A DNA stretch of 64,000 nucleotides from Desulfuromonadaceae bacterium (GCA_028687585.1 JAQTZV010000022.1:1-64000), one strand, 5' to 3'. Positions 17,986 to 26,355 are shown, counted from the first letter of the stretch. The notes: generated from the sequence alone by a model not told the origin. Numbers and translations are program-made.

Positions 17986-18570
17986 CTAAAATTTCACTTT
18001 CGGCGCAGACTTTGCCCCTTCGTCAGCCTTGAACGGCTCTTTTCGCTCCAGATGGAGCAGTATCGAATTGGTCAGGCTGTTGGGAAACGATCTGATGCTG
18101 GTATTGAAATCCTGTACCGCCTTGTTATAGCGCACCCTTGCCACATTGATTCTGTTCTCTGTCCCCTCAAGCTGATTCTGCAAATCCATGAAATTCTGGT
18201 TGGCCTTCAGATCGGGATAGCGCTCCACCACAACCATCAGACGCGACAGAGAGCCGGAGAGTTGTCCCTGCGCCGCCTGATATTTAGCCATCGCCTCCGG
18301 ACTTTTCAGTATATCCTTTGAAACCTGCATCGAACCGACCTTGGCGCGTGCCTCGGTCACCGCTTTCAGCGTCTCTGCCTCGTGTGTAGCATACCCCTTG
18401 ACCACTTCTACCAGATTCGGGATCAAATCGGATCGCCGCTGGTACGATGCCTCGATATCCCCCCAGGCGGCAAAGACGGCCTCTTCACCAGCCTGCATGC
18501 TGTTGTAGCCGCAGCCGGAAACAGTGAAAACCAGAATCAAACCAAGCGCCAAATAGATAAACTTTTTCAT
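17986..18570 (-). CDS. lemA: LemA family lipoprotein
   Basis: 194 residues with lipobox VSGC at 17-20 and the LemA helical core: [29 protein letters not shown], the [10 protein letters not shown] motif and the [19 protein letters not shown] motif. Members normally start with a membrane anchor; here it is lipid-modified instead. The strong AGGAGG ribosome site sets the start. First gene of the lemA-TPM-TPM operon. I find no sigma54 motif directly upstream. Confidence 0.95.
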   Translation of the reverse strand: MKKFIYLALGLILVFTVSGCGYNSMQAGEEAVFAAWGDIEASYQRRSDLIPNLVEVVKGYATHEAETLKAVTEARAKVGSMQVSKDILKSPEAMAKYQAAQGQLSGSLSRLMVVVERYPDLKANQNFMDLQNQLEGTENRINVARVRYNKAVQDFNTSIRSFPNSLTNSILLHLERKEPFKADEGAKSAPKVKF

Positions 18571-18692
18571 AACAACACCTCCTGTTGGTCATACCAGTTT
18601 TCGTCGTGCTGCGTTTAATTGTACACAATTAATTGAGAATAGAAAAACAGGTTTTATGGGCAATTTGCAAGAATATAATATATTTCGGTCCG

Positions 18693-19241
18693 TCACTGCG
18701 TAACGGCAGGCGGGGTCACAACCACCTTGCCATTTTCCACCGGGAGTGTTTTACCCGGCCGGAAGGACGTTCGTATAACCTCTTCCTTGTCATTAAGGCG
18801 ATACGTGACGTCATAGCCGATCAATTTCTGCACTTTGTCATAGACCGTTTTGCAATCCCGTCTCGTCGTTGTGACAACGTCGCCCTTCTGCATGCTGTCC
18901 TGCACCTGGTTGCCGGCATATGCTCCGCCGGCGCCCCCGGCTATCGTGGCGACTGTCTTGCCGGTGCCGCCGCCGATCTGGTGCCCCAATAACGCCCCTG
19001 CAACTCCGCCAAGCACGGTCCCGACAATACGATTGGAATCCTTGACCGGCGCCTTCTTCTGCACCTGTACATCCCGGCACTCCTCGCGTGGAGTTGTGAT
19101 CGTCTCCGTAATCTCTTTTACCGCGACAACATCGGCAAACTTCGGCTTGCTCATTTCCGTGCAGCCCCCGACTGCGGCAACCGCGAAAGCCACGGTCGCT
19201 ATGCCGCTGATAGCGATACCCTTGATTATTGACGTGTCCAT
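18693..19241 (-). CDS. Exported glycine-zipper 2TM protein (17-kDa antigen/YcfJ-like)
   Basis: 182 residues. Hydrophobic signal about 5-27 with Cys at 27, then a Cys-containing region and a glycine zipper about 72-110 (GTVLGGVAGALLGHQIGGG, AGGAGGAYAG), followed by a domain typical of YcfJ-like proteins (DCKTVYDKVQKLIGYDVTYRLNDKE). Such proteins insert in or attach to the outer membrane. The start has AAGGAGA 7 bp upstream. An internally deleted copy lies at 27432-27566. Confidence 0.85.
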   Translation of the reverse strand: MDTSIIKGIAISGIATVAFAVAAVGGCTEMSKPKFADVVAVKEITETITTPREECRDVQVQKKAPVKDSNRIVGTVLGGVAGALLGHQIGGGTGKTVATIAGGAGGAYAGNQVQDSMQKGDVVTTTRRDCKTVYDKVQKLIGYDVTYRLNDKEEVIRTSFRPGKTLPVENGKVVVTPPAVTQ

Positions 19242-19514
19242 ACTGTTTCTCCTTATTTATTGGTAACCTGCGGGTAACACGATCTATGCATACCCGGCAT
19301 TGAGCTCATTACTGCAATTGATCATCTTCTACCGGGGATTCTTCAGCAATTCATCCAGAAGAGATAAATTAAAGTCGCCCGAATTGCAAAGCAGTTCCGG
19401 GCTCCCACCTCTTCCAGCCGCCGGGCAAGATAACTGCCAACGGTTACTTGATTCATATGTTCCCCGTAGTTGTTGCCAATTTATTCTCCCAAACCGGTCT
19501 CCCGGTACTTGATT

Positions 19515-19664
19515 CTAAATGGGTCTCCGCCCTTGAATAACGTTTACCAACACCATTATAATGGCAATTACGAGCAGAATATGGATCAGACCACCCATGG
19601 TATATGAAGAAACCATTCCTAACAGCCAAAGCACAATCAGGATTACACATATTGTCCACAACAT
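19515..19664 (-). CDS. Small membrane protein, lmo0937 family (copy 2)
   Basis: 49 residues beginning MLWTICVILIVLWLLGM, same length and layout as the copy at 1078-1227, ending QGRRPI. Two hydrophobic helices joined by YTMGG. GGGGG lies 6 bp before the ATG. It follows the CsbD gene with a 56-bp gap and is probably cotranscribed from sigma54 promoter B. Confidence 0.8.
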   Translation of the reverse strand: MLWTICVILIVLWLLGMVSSYTMGGLIHILLVIAIIMVLVNVIQGRRPI

Positions 19665-19720
19665 AACATCCCCCTTTTGCATCCTTGATTTGATACCGGT
19701 TAATTATCTGTCTCTCTCCG

Positions 19721-19900
19721 CTACTTCTCCAAAACCTTCTCAACCTGCCCTACCTTTTTCTGGACTTTACCCGCGATCTTTTCGCCAAGTCCTTCACCTT
19801 CCAAGTTTGGATTATCACTTAGTTTTCCGGCGGTCTCCTTGACCTTGCCCTTGATTTCGTGAAACGTACCTTCCACCTGGTCTTTCGTACTGGTTTTCAT
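19721..19900 (-). CDS. CsbD family stress protein
   Basis: 59 residues with the CsbD signature: KDQVEGTFHEIKGKVKETAG and a second repeat GEKIAGKVQKKVGQVEKVL. The protein is small, charged and predicted helical. CsbD-type proteins are abundant under general stress in other bacteria, with no known molecular function. AAAGGAG lies 8 bp before the start. It sits 54 bp downstream of sigma54 promoter B. Confidence 0.9.
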   Translation of the reverse strand: MKTSTKDQVEGTFHEIKGKVKETAGKLSDNPNLEGEGLGEKIAGKVQKKVGQVEKVLEK

Positions 19901-19954
19901 GGTATTCTCCTTTTGTAAGTTTATGGTTCTCTCGTTCCGACAAGAATGTATGAA

Positions 19955-19969
19955 GCAAGTAACGCGCCG
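19955..19969 (-). promoter_or_regulatory. Sigma54-type promoter B
   Basis: CGGCGCGTTACTTGC on the - strand, GG and GC 10 bp apart, 54 bp before the CsbD start and 115 bp from the centre of dyad B. Confidence 0.75.
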
Positions 19970-19995
19970 GAGGAGTTTTGGGAAAACTGAGAGTG

Positions 19996-20008
19996 CAACT
20001 TCTTGATT
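19996..20008. promoter_or_regulatory. IHF-like site B
   Basis: CAACTTCTTGATT fits the IHF consensus YAANNNNTTGATW exactly and lies between promoter B and dyad B, where a DNA bend would be needed. Confidence 0.5.
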
Positions 20009-20064
20009 GTAAAGGCTAATATTGAAAGAGAGGGTACGTGAGGTGGGGGGGGCTGTCAGCGCAA

Positions 20065-20100
20065 TCCGTCATGTGCAACATATCTGTCTAATATGGCGGA
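20065..20100. promoter_or_regulatory. 36-bp dyad B (putative activator site)
   Basis: Half-sites TCCGTCATGTGCAACATA and, on the other strand, TCCGCCATATTAGACAGA. Confidence 0.75.
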
Positions 20101-20133
20101 TTACGCCGTAGGTAGGGATCTTTTACGAACGTT

Positions 20134-20351
20134 TTATTTATTAATGTCGGTCAGCGTCTTCAGGAAGGCTACGATCGCCGCCTCCTCCGCCGGTGTCAGG
20201 CAGAGGTTGAACTGCCGCACGCCGATACGCCGATGAGAAGTAGCGCGCAGAGCGCAATTGCGTTCACAGGCGGCAGGGTCTTGTGGAGCATCTGATCCAT
20301 CCTGCATCTCCATCGGCTCTTGACACCCTGATTTTGATCCTGTCTTACCAT
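20134..20351 (-). pseudogene. Collapsed di-haem cytochrome c peroxidase-like lipoprotein gene
   Basis: The gene starts at 20351 with AAAGGAG upstream and encodes a lipoprotein signal (IALCALLLIGVSACG). Immediately after the lipobox the frame ends in a stop, but another frame continues as VRQFNLCLTPAEEAAIVAFL and KTLTD to a TAA at 20134. That is the C-terminal motif of MauG/cytochrome c peroxidase-type proteins. The haem domains are deleted, leaving just the two ends of an originally 300+ residue protein. Family assignment depends on a short C-terminal motif. Confidence 0.6.
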
Positions 20352-20409
20352 TGTTGTATTCTCCTTTAAGTGAGACCGTCCACGGCCTCCTCTTTCATCG
20401 TGCGGGATT

Positions 20410-20670
20410 TCAAGACTCAATGAAATGCATGGCGATCTGGTCGGCATCAATACGCACAACTTTGCACTGTAATTCCACAGGCAATAAGAGAATCGCTTTC
20501 AATTGGACAACATCCCCCTCCCGAAGGGTCTCAGGGACAGGATCACTCATGCGGACCAATACTCCACCATCTGAAATGTTTTCGAGCCGGCAGGAGACCT
20601 TTTCAGTTTTACCGTCCAGCATACCCATAGAGATAAACACTATTCTATCGTCATTTCTATTCTCGGACAT
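20410..20670 (-). CDS. PilZ-domain protein
   Basis: 86 residues from the ATG at 20670, preceded by GAGGGGG. The sequence has the PilZ beta-barrel features SCRLENISDGGVLVRM (D/NxSxxG motif), VQLKAILLLPVELQCKVVRID and IAMHFIE. The N-terminal RxxxR motif for cyclic-di-GMP is only weakly represented (ENRNDDR), so nucleotide binding is uncertain. It is probably the last intact gene in the operon from sigma54 promoter C. Confidence 0.75.
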   Translation of the reverse strand: MSENRNDDRIVFISMGMLDGKTEKVSCRLENISDGGVLVRMSDPVPETLREGDVVQLKAILLLPVELQCKVVRIDADQIAMHFIES

Positions 20671-20696
20671 ACAATGCCCCCTCGTAATGTCTACGG

Positions 20697-20924
20697 TCAG
20701 CTGTTTGAACTTTGTCGCACAGACCTGAGACGAGATAGCGTTTTCCGGTCCTTCCAACTCGACCCTGTTCTGTCGCGGGAAGCGCGCATTTCATCGACGC
20801 CGACAAATGCCCATCCGTCCGATCGGTGAAAGGCCAACAAGGCACTCTTCTGCAATAATTCATCAAGCTCTTCGGTGCTGACGATGTCTGTTGAAGCATT
20901 TGAAAATATCGCCGAAACTATCAT
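20697..20924 (-). CDS. GSU3473-like small protein
   Basis: 75 residues from the ATG at 20924 (AGGAG 7 bp upstream). MIVSAIFSNASTDIVSTEEL and LLAFHRSDGWAFVGVDEMRA recall a Geobacter-specific small-protein family (GSU3473) in which a short beta-rich segment reads FRRSSGWV.IG.D. Its location next to a PilZ gene also fits what I recall from Geobacter genomes. No function is known. Confidence 0.6.
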   Translation of the reverse strand: MIVSAIFSNASTDIVSTEELDELLQKSALLAFHRSDGWAFVGVDEMRASRDRTGSSWKDRKTLSRLRSVRQSSNS

Positions 20925-21095
20925 ATGCGACTCCTCTTCTTTTCTACATCGTTGTGCGTTCACGCAAGTTTCCATCTTCGTGGCGGTAAACAGCGACCTT
21001 CGCAATCCCGCGACGCAGGCATGGGGCAAAGAGAGGCATGCAAACAGGTTTATCAGCCCATCTCCTCTTTGCCACAAGCTTTTCTGCGTTAGACG

Positions 21096-21338
21096 CTACA
21101 TGTCACATTTGCTCTTGGTCCATGTGTGCTGATTTTTCTCAGCTTCCCCGGTCATCTTTCTGGCCTGGGTTACAATAGACCGCAGCTTTTGCGGGTTCAT
21201 TCCCGCAATTCTCTCTAACCCTTTTTCTTCTGCAGCAGCAACCTTGGCAATCGTGTCATAACTGGCTTCTACCAGGCGTTGCGATATGATTCCACCTATA
21301 CCTTTGAGTTTCTGCAGCTCTTTCACTTGATTCTTCAT
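21096..21338 (-). CDS. Helix-hairpin-helix small protein
   Basis: 80 residues from the ATG at 21338 (GGGAGG 5 bp upstream). LQKLKGIGGIISQRLVEASY and ERIAGMNPQKLRSIVTQARK are two helix-hairpin-helix units as in DUF4332 and Rad51/RuvA-type folds that bind DNA non-specifically. It lies in the promoter C operon between the collagen-like lipoprotein and the GSU3473-like gene. A role in DNA protection under stress is possible but unproven. Confidence 0.75.
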   Translation of the reverse strand: MKNQVKELQKLKGIGGIISQRLVEASYDTIAKVAAAEEKGLERIAGMNPQKLRSIVTQARKMTGEAEKNQHTWTKSKCDM

Positions 21339-21356
21339 GGCATCCTCCCTTGGCAA

Positions 21357-21626
21357 TCAGCGTTTCTGATCTTGCGCCGGAACCACTACGATAGTATCAC
21401 CACCCTGGTTGCCCCGGTCGCCCTTGACACCGTCAGCCCCGGTCATTCCGGTTGCGCCGGTTTCACCTTTTTCTGCAGGTAACCCTGTAGCTCCCGTTGC
21501 ACCCTGTGGGCCGGCCGGTCCGGGAACCGTTACGACCACCGGTGGTGGAGCCGCCGCCTGCTTTTGTTCACAGGCACTTAAAACCAGTGCGGACAGTACT
21601 GCTGCAACTGCGATGTAACGTTTCAT
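21357..21626 (-). CDS. Lipoprotein with collagen-like Gly-X-Y tract
   Basis: 89 residues from the ATG at 21626 (GAGGAG 6 bp upstream). Lipobox LSAC at 16-19, a Pro-rich linker (AAAPPPVVVTVPG), then about 12 Gly-X-Y triplets (GPAGPQGATGATGLPAEKG and so on to GDRGNQGG) and a short tail. One triplet is imperfect (LPAEKG). It is short compared with collagen-like surface proteins, but the repeat register is clear. It could form a trimeric surface stalk. Confidence 0.8.
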   Translation of the reverse strand: MKRYIAVAAVLSALVLSACEQKQAAAPPPVVVTVPGPAGPQGATGATGLPAEKGETGATGMTGADGVKGDRGNQGGDTIVVVPAQDQKR

Positions 21627-21717
21627 GATGTTCTCCTCAATATCTAAAATACTGAACGCAATAGTGCGCACAGCGTTGCTGCCTGGTGCATGCTCTGTTA
21701 CCCTGTTCTCAACGTTT

Positions 21718-21822
21718 TCAGGTGCAACCACGCAGGAGAAACAGCACCAGTAAAATCGGGATCGGTATTCCCAAGAGCCACAATAGTATCCAGCCAATCT
21801 TCCCTGATTCTGGGTTACGCAT
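21718..21822 (-). CDS. 34-residue membrane protein
   Basis: MRNPESGKIGWILLWLLGIP followed by a hydrophobic end and RGCT: one membrane helix with a polar N-terminus. Highly similar tiny proteins occur in many proteobacteria (from memory), none with a known function. GGGAGAA lies 6 bp before the ATG. It is the first gene downstream of sigma54 promoter C. Confidence 0.7.
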   Translation of the reverse strand: MRNPESGKIGWILLWLLGIPIPILLVLFLLRGCT

Positions 21823-21896
21823 AGTTTTTCTCCCGTTAATCTTGATTACGGTTATCAGTTTGCTCTTCGTGCATGTTTTAGCCGACAAGGCATGTC

Positions 21897-21911
21897 GCAA
21901 CTAGCATGCCA
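21897..21911 (-). promoter_or_regulatory. Sigma54-type promoter C
   Basis: TGGCATGCTAGTTGC on the - strand. Its GG is about 96 bp from the centre of dyad C, which is two helical turns nearer than in most other cases. A near-IHF match (TAAGGTGCTGATT) lies at about 21918-21930. Confidence 0.75.
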
Positions 21912-21987
21912 TCGCAGGTAAGGTGCTGATTGCAAAAGATTAACAAAAGAGGGCGGGCAAGGGGGAAGGAGAAAACCGTCAGCGGTA

Positions 21988-22023
21988 TCCGTCATATGTC
22001 ACATAGCTGCCCTATATGACGGG
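21988..22023. promoter_or_regulatory. 36-bp dyad C (putative activator site)
   Basis: Half-sites TCCGTCATATGTCACATA and CCCGTCATATAGGGCAGC; one of the most symmetric copies. It overlaps the 3' end of the kinase gene at 22012-23394. Confidence 0.8.
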
Positions 22024-23394
22024 TGACGTTGTGGCAATATTTGCAAGTGACCTGGTTAATGCTGATATACCAGATTTTGCGCGCGGGTTCGGGTCAGTCT
22101 TGTTGTTTCGGGAATGAGGTATGGAAACGTGATCCGCTGAAAGTGTGAAGTAGAAGCACGCACTCTTGCCGGTCTCCCCCACGGCCCAGATCCGCCCGCC
22201 GTGACGCCTGATGATCCTTTCCACCGTGGCGAGACCGATGCCGTGCCCCTCACCCTTCGTTCCGGGGAGTCGCAGAAAGGGAATAAACAACCTGTCCGCA
22301 TGCGCCATGTCAAATCCGGGTCCGTTGTCCTTGACGAAATAGGCTGTCGTTCCGTCGATTTCCGTCACGCCGAATTCAATGACCGCCCCCTCACAATTGC
22401 CTGCATACTTCCAGGCGTTGCCGATCACGTTATCCAGAACCACCCGTAACAGATCTGAATCACCGAAGACCACGATCCCTTCGCCGATACGGAACGTAAC
22501 CTCGCGCCGTGGATCCGTTTCTTTCAGTTCCATGGTTATTTTTGCCGCCATGTTGCTCAGGTCAACCGTATCCGGGTGCAATTCGCTGCGACCGGCTTGT
22601 GAAAAATTGAGCAGGGCGTCGATGAGTCGGTTCATCTGCAGGGTACCATCAAATATTTTTTGAATGTATCCCCGGCACTTCTCATCGATTTTGTGGCCGC
22701 ACAGTTCCTGGAGCATCTGGCTGTAACTGTTGAGGATTGTCAGTGGTAGGCGCAGATCGTGGGAGACACTATAGTTGAATGCCTCCAGTTCGACATTTGC
22801 GGCTTTCAGCTCGGAGAGTGCCTGCTGTAAAGCATCTTCGGCCATTTTGCGCTCGGTACTATCGATGACCGCAACGCGGCACTCCTGCAGCGCCCCGAAG
22901 GCAACGGCTTCGACCTGCACGATGAGCGGAAGATTTTTTTTAGTCGTGAGCGCCACCTCACATGAGACTTTGTCCCGGCTCGCAAAAACCTCCCCAAGAA
23001 ACCGGGAGAAAAACGGCCGGGATTCACTTTTGACAAACTGCCCGAAAGGCTGTCCCAGCAACCTGACTCGTTCGATCCTGAGGAGACTGGCGCCGCTCAG
23101 GTTTACGGCTCTGACGGCCCCGATGCGATCAAGAATGAAGTAGCCGACCGGGGCGAAATCGTAGAGATCCGTGTATTTTTCCAGAACCTTCTCAAGCTCA
23201 TCCCTGCCCTGGCGAATCTCTGCATTCTGCATCTCCAGTTCGATCTGGTGGACTTGCAGTTCGTGAAGGAGTCGATGCAACTCATCGTCCCGGCGGGGAA
23301 CGTCTGATTCCGCCATGTTCGCTTTCAACAGCTCTTCCGCCTGGCGGCGAAGTACGACGTCTGTTAACAGGCTCCTGTCTTTGTCAATCCCCAT
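22012..23394 (-). CDS. Cytoplasmic PAS histidine kinase
   Basis: 460 residues from ATG 23394 (GAGAGGA 6 bp upstream; longer starts lack a ribosome site). A coiled segment with LHELQVHQIELEMQNAEIRQ (43-62) precedes a PAS domain (about 70-185). Dimerisation/phosphoacceptor domain follows with His212 (VSHDLRLPL), then HATPase with Asn326, DNGPG at 356 and GHGIGLAT at 383. There is no membrane segment or receiver. The same N-terminal module occurs in the proteins at 58346 and 63631. Partner regulator unknown. Confidence 0.9.
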   Translation of the reverse strand: MGIDKDRSLLTDVVLRRQAEELLKANMAESDVPRRDDELHRLLHELQVHQIELEMQNAEIRQGRDELEKVLEKYTDLYDFAPVGYFILDRIGAVRAVNLSGASLLRIERVRLLGQPFGQFVKSESRPFFSRFLGEVFASRDKVSCEVALTTKKNLPLIVQVEAVAFGALQECRVAVIDSTERKMAEDALQQALSELKAANVELEAFNYSVSHDLRLPLTILNSYSQMLQELCGHKIDEKCRGYIQKIFDGTLQMNRLIDALLNFSQAGRSELHPDTVDLSNMAAKITMELKETDPRREVTFRIGEGIVVFGDSDLLRVVLDNVIGNAWKYAGNCEGAVIEFGVTEIDGTTAYFVKDNGPGFDMAHADRLFIPFLRLPGTKGEGHGIGLATVERIIRRHGGRIWAVGETGKSACFYFTLSADHVSIPHSRNNKTDPNPRAKSGISALTRSLANIATTSPVI

Positions 23395-23645
23395 TGTGAA
23401 TCCTCTCATGTCATGGATTTGTATAAAATCCATATAAGTCCCGCAGCCCACTTCCAAAGCAGCGCTTCCGTGCGGCGCTATGTTCAGTTCATAGAAGAGT
23501 TTCTTCGCGAAATAACCGATCCGGACCGGATTAATCGATGTCTTCAGCAGGTAAAGCACGGAATCCGGTTGCCACCATTGGTCGTTTTCCGCATGGTAAA
23601 TACTGTTGTCAATGCGGTCGTAATCCTGTCGAAAACGTCTTCTCC

Positions 23646-24071
23646 CTATGCCAGCAGTTTTGCTTCCATAGTGACTGTTGTGTTCAAAAGCCGTGACATA
23701 AGGCAGCCGCTCTTTGCGTCTTCTGCCAGTTTCGTAAAAGAATCCTGGGTAGCCCCCGGTATAGTGGCGCTAACCTCCAGATGACTCTCGGTGACGGTCC
23801 AACCCTGCTTTTGATTCTCGAAGGTAACAACGGCGTTTGTGGCAATTTGATCCGGGACCAGTCCGGCTTTGCCAAGCAGCGCCGAAAGCTGCATGGAAAA
23901 ACAGGCCGCGTGGGCGGCAGCGACCAACTCTTCCGGATTGGTGCCGATTCCTTGTTCGAAGCGGGTGTCAAAAGAGTACTGCGTCTTCGCCAGCACGCCG
24001 CTTTCCGTAGAGATATTCCCTTTTCCTTCTTTGAGACTTCCGTTCCATTCAGCTGAAGATTTTCGTTTCAT
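23646..24071 (-). CDS. OsmC/Ohr family peroxiredoxin
   Basis: 141 residues from the ATG at 24071 (AAGGAGG upstream). Typical OsmC features: TNPEELVAAAHAACFSMQLS with the first redox Cys57, a beta strand VVTFENQKQGWTV, and the second Cys123 in SGCLMSRLLN. These thiol peroxidases reduce organic hydroperoxides in the cytoplasm. It lies next to a flavin disulfide reductase, which could recycle it, though this is inference. No sigma54 motif is seen upstream. Confidence 0.9.
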   Translation of the reverse strand: MKRKSSAEWNGSLKEGKGNISTESGVLAKTQYSFDTRFEQGIGTNPEELVAAAHAACFSMQLSALLGKAGLVPDQIATNAVVTFENQKQGWTVTESHLEVSATIPGATQDSFTKLAEDAKSGCLMSRLLNTTVTMEAKLLA

Positions 24072-24149
24072 GTAATCCTCCTTAGAAGTTTGTGTTTTCC
24101 TCTTACAAAAGTACATTCATTTACCGCAACCAGAAGTAGGTGCCTTTAG

Positions 24150-24273
24150 GCAAGGCGCAAAGCTCGCAAAGCAAGTCAACACCAAGTGACTTAAGTTTTT
24201 GGTTATAAACCGATAATATGTTTTGCATTTGATTCTCTTTGCGTTCTTTGCGTCTTAGCGGTTCAACCTTTGC
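24150..24273. repeat. Imperfect inverted repeat with CGCAAAG units
   Basis: Left arm has GCAAGGCGCAAAGCTCGCAA; right arm carries TTCTCTTTGCGTTCTTTGCG and AACCTTTGCCTT. Short CGCAAAG-type repeats like these are widely dispersed in related genomes. It fills the gap between the OsmC and flavoprotein genes. Confidence 0.5.
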
Positions 24274-24274
24274 C

Positions 24275-25630
24275 TTAAAGCTTCTTGGCCACTTCACGGG
24301 CAGCGATCACGACCGGATCCCAGACCGGTGAAAAAGGTGGAGCGTAGCCAAGATCAAGATTAATCATTTCCTCCACCGTGAAGCCGGCATGCAGGGCAGT
24401 TGCCAGGGTGTCTATCCGTTTGGCCGAGCCTTCCTTTCCGACGATCTGGCCTCCCAGAAGACGGCCGCTCCCTTTTTCCGCCAGCACCTTAACGGTTATT
24501 TCACCTGCGCCGGGAAAGTATCCCGCCTTGGTGCGGCTCTTGATCACGGCGCTCACATGCTCCAGGCCAAGCGCTTCAATTTCTTTTTCCTGGAGGCCGG
24601 TACGCGCAACTTCCACATGGCATATCTTCGTGACGGCCGTTCCCATTACACCGGGGAACGTGGCATAGCCTCCGCCAAGATTTATGCCGGCTACCCGCCC
24701 CTGGCGGTTGGCAACGGTGCCGAGTGCAACATAGAAGGGTTTGCGGCTCACCAGATGGAACGACTCGGCGCAATCACCAGCTGCCCAGATCCCGGCAATT
24801 CCGGTTTCCATCCGCTCGTTCACCCGGATTGACCCTTTTTCCCCAAGAGGAATGCCAGCCGCCCCGGCAAGCGCCGTATTGGGGCGGGCCCCGAGGCCAA
24901 GAATCACGATGTCGGCCGGCAGGGTACGTTTGTCGGTAACGACCCCCGTCACTTTTCCGGATGCTGTCTCGAATTCCACGAGTTCTTCCGCCAGGTAAAG
25001 AGTAACACCGACATCCCGCAGTGCCTGGGATACCAGCGCCCCCATCTCCTCATCAAGGGTGCCCATCACCTGAGCGGACCGGTCGATCAGGGCAACCTCC
25101 AGGCCACGCATTACCAAAGCTTCCGCCATCTCCAGGCCGATGTAGCCGCCTCCGACAACGACCGCTCTTTTTATGCCCCCTTTGTCGAGCCGCCGATGAA
25201 TATTCAGACCGCTTTCCAGGGTACTTACGCCAAAAATGTCAGTCGCATCAGCTCCGGGTACGTCCGGTGAGATCGGTGATGCTCCGGTTGCTATCAGGAG
25301 TTGGTCATATGACTCCCACGAAGCGTTATCACCCTTCAGATCACGCACACGGACCCTTCTCCCCTGCGCATCTATCTGCTCCACTTCGTGCAGAATTCTC
25401 ACATCAATGCCATCATGCTCGCGGAATTTTTCCGGAGTACGGATAATCAGTTTTTCTTCCGCGTCGACAACCCGGCCGACGAAATAGGGTATCCCTCAGG
25501 CGGAAAAAGAGGTGTGCGGACCTCGCTCGAAGACGACAATCTCCATATCGGGCCGACGACGTTTTGCCTGGGAAGCAGCGCTCATTCCAGCTGCATCCCC
25601 TCCGATTACGATCAGTTTTTCAGTGGGCAT
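24275..25630 (-). CDS. CoA-disulfide reductase/NADH oxidase-like flavoenzyme with probable selenocysteine
   Basis: 451 residues if the TGA at 25496-25498 (codon 45) is read as selenocysteine. Start ATG 25630 has AAGGAGAG upstream. FAD-binding IVIGGDAAGMSAA (7-19); FERGPHTSFSA-U-GIPYFVGR (34-53), where the family has a redox Cys in SACGIPYY; NAD-binding VVVGGGYIGLEMAEA (157-171); second FAD contact region with GIWAAGDCAES; C-terminal dimerisation domain. No rhodanese extension. The frame is intact on both sides of the TGA, with no other lesion. A hairpin of the SECIS type follows the TGA. Gene lies under sigma54 promoter D. If TGA is not recoded, translation would have to restart at GTG 25402 and lack the FAD-binding domain. 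Confidence 0.8.
25462..25481 (-). promoter_or_regulatory. Candidate bacterial SECIS hairpin
   Basis: On the - strand, 15 to 34 bases after the TGA, CGTCGGC pairs with GTCGACG (seven pairs, one G-U) around a six-base loop CGGGTT. Loop position and the G in its second position match the known rules for bacterial SECIS elements (loop about 16-37 bases after UGA, G among the first two loop bases). Confidence 0.6.
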
Positions 25631-25681
25631 GGTTCGCTCTCCTTCAGACTACATTGTAGATTTACTACCAAGCTGATAACG

Positions 25682-25696
25682 GCAACTAACGTGCCA
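25682..25696 (-). promoter_or_regulatory. Sigma54-type promoter D
   Basis: TGGCACGTTAGTTGC on the - strand, a near-perfect sigma54 core, 51 bp before the Sec flavoprotein start. Confidence 0.85.
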
Positions 25697-25722
25697 GAGG
25701 CGGTATGTAGGCGCATAGGGTG

Positions 25723-25735
25723 CAACTGATTGATT
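25723..25735. promoter_or_regulatory. IHF-like site D
   Basis: CAACTGATTGATT matches YAANNNNTTGATW exactly, between promoter D and the dyad. Confidence 0.55.
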
Positions 25736-25791
25736 GCACAGCAGATATAGCTTGATTATGGCAACGGGTGGAGATACACATGACGGCCGAA

Positions 25792-25827
25792 GCTGTCATG
25801 TTTGGCATAACTGCCATATATAACGGG
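25792..25827. promoter_or_regulatory. 36-bp dyad D/E shared by divergent promoters
   Basis: Half-sites GCTGTCATGTTTGGCATA and CCCGTTATATATGGCAGT. Its centre is about 115 bp from promoter D and 114 bp from promoter E, so one dyad appears to serve both. Confidence 0.8.
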
Positions 25828-25921
25828 TGGAGCAGAATGTTTTCCTGCCTGCCACAGCATACCACTCAATTTTACCCTTTAGAATCAGACCGTTCTGTTC
25901 TCAACCGCTACAGGCCTTATC

Positions 25922-25936
25922 CGGCACAGTTGTTGC
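25922..25936 (+). promoter_or_regulatory. Sigma54-type promoter E
   Basis: CGGCACAGTTGTTGC, 53 bp before the DUF5329-like gene. Confidence 0.8.
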
Positions 25937-25989
25937 GCAGTGTCATCGTAGTAACCATTTCGCAGCTAACCGGATTCCGGGAGGAACGC

Positions 25990-26355
25990 ATGAAAATCAT
26001 ATTGATCATCGTTTTTGCATTATTGTCGCTCTGTTCGGGAGTGGCCAGCGCCCAGGACAGTAGAGAAATAAAGAAAATTGATTTTTTAATATCTTCAGTA
26101 GAGCATTTGAAAGGGACAAAGTTTATCAGAAATGGGTCAGAATACGATGGGAAGGAAGCTGCTGAACATTTACGAATGAAACTGAAAAATGTTGGTAAAA
26201 GGGTCCAGACCGCAGAAGATTTCATACGGCTGTGTGCTTCAAAATCGTATATCTCAGGCAAACCCTATATGATCAGAACAGCTGATGGCAAAACAATCAA
26301 ATCGAATGATTATTTTCAAAAGAAGCTTCGGGAATATAATGCAACCAGGCAGTAA
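25990..26355 (+). CDS. Exported DUF5329-like protein
   Basis: 121 residues from the ATG at 25990 (GGGAGGA 4 bp upstream). Signal peptide 1-21 (cleavage after ASA). The mature protein has KIDFLISSVEHLKGTKFIRN, EAAEHLRMKLKN, AEDFIRLCASKSYISGKPY and DGKTIKSNDYFQKKL, a pattern I associate with DUF5329. Probably periplasmic; function unknown. Divergent from the Sec flavoprotein and sharing its dyad. Confidence 0.75.
   Translation: MKIILIIVFALLSLCSGVASAQDSREIKKIDFLISSVEHLKGTKFIRNGSEYDGKEAAEHLRMKLKNVGKRVQTAEDFIRLCASKSYISGKPYMIRTADGKTIKSNDYFQKKLREYNATRQ

Larger units (their letters stand above)
25659..25953. repeat. Duplicated divergent-promoter region, copy 1
   Basis: About 295 bp, roughly 85 percent identical to 26855-27151, from GATTTACTACCAA to CATCGTAGTAA. 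It contains promoter D, an IHF-like site, dyad D/E and promoter E. Confidence 0.9.

Noticed and set aside
20196..20459. 87-residue lipoprotein on the - strand
   Set aside because: It is the N-terminal stub of the collapsed cytochrome-like gene; the frame ends at the deletion joint.
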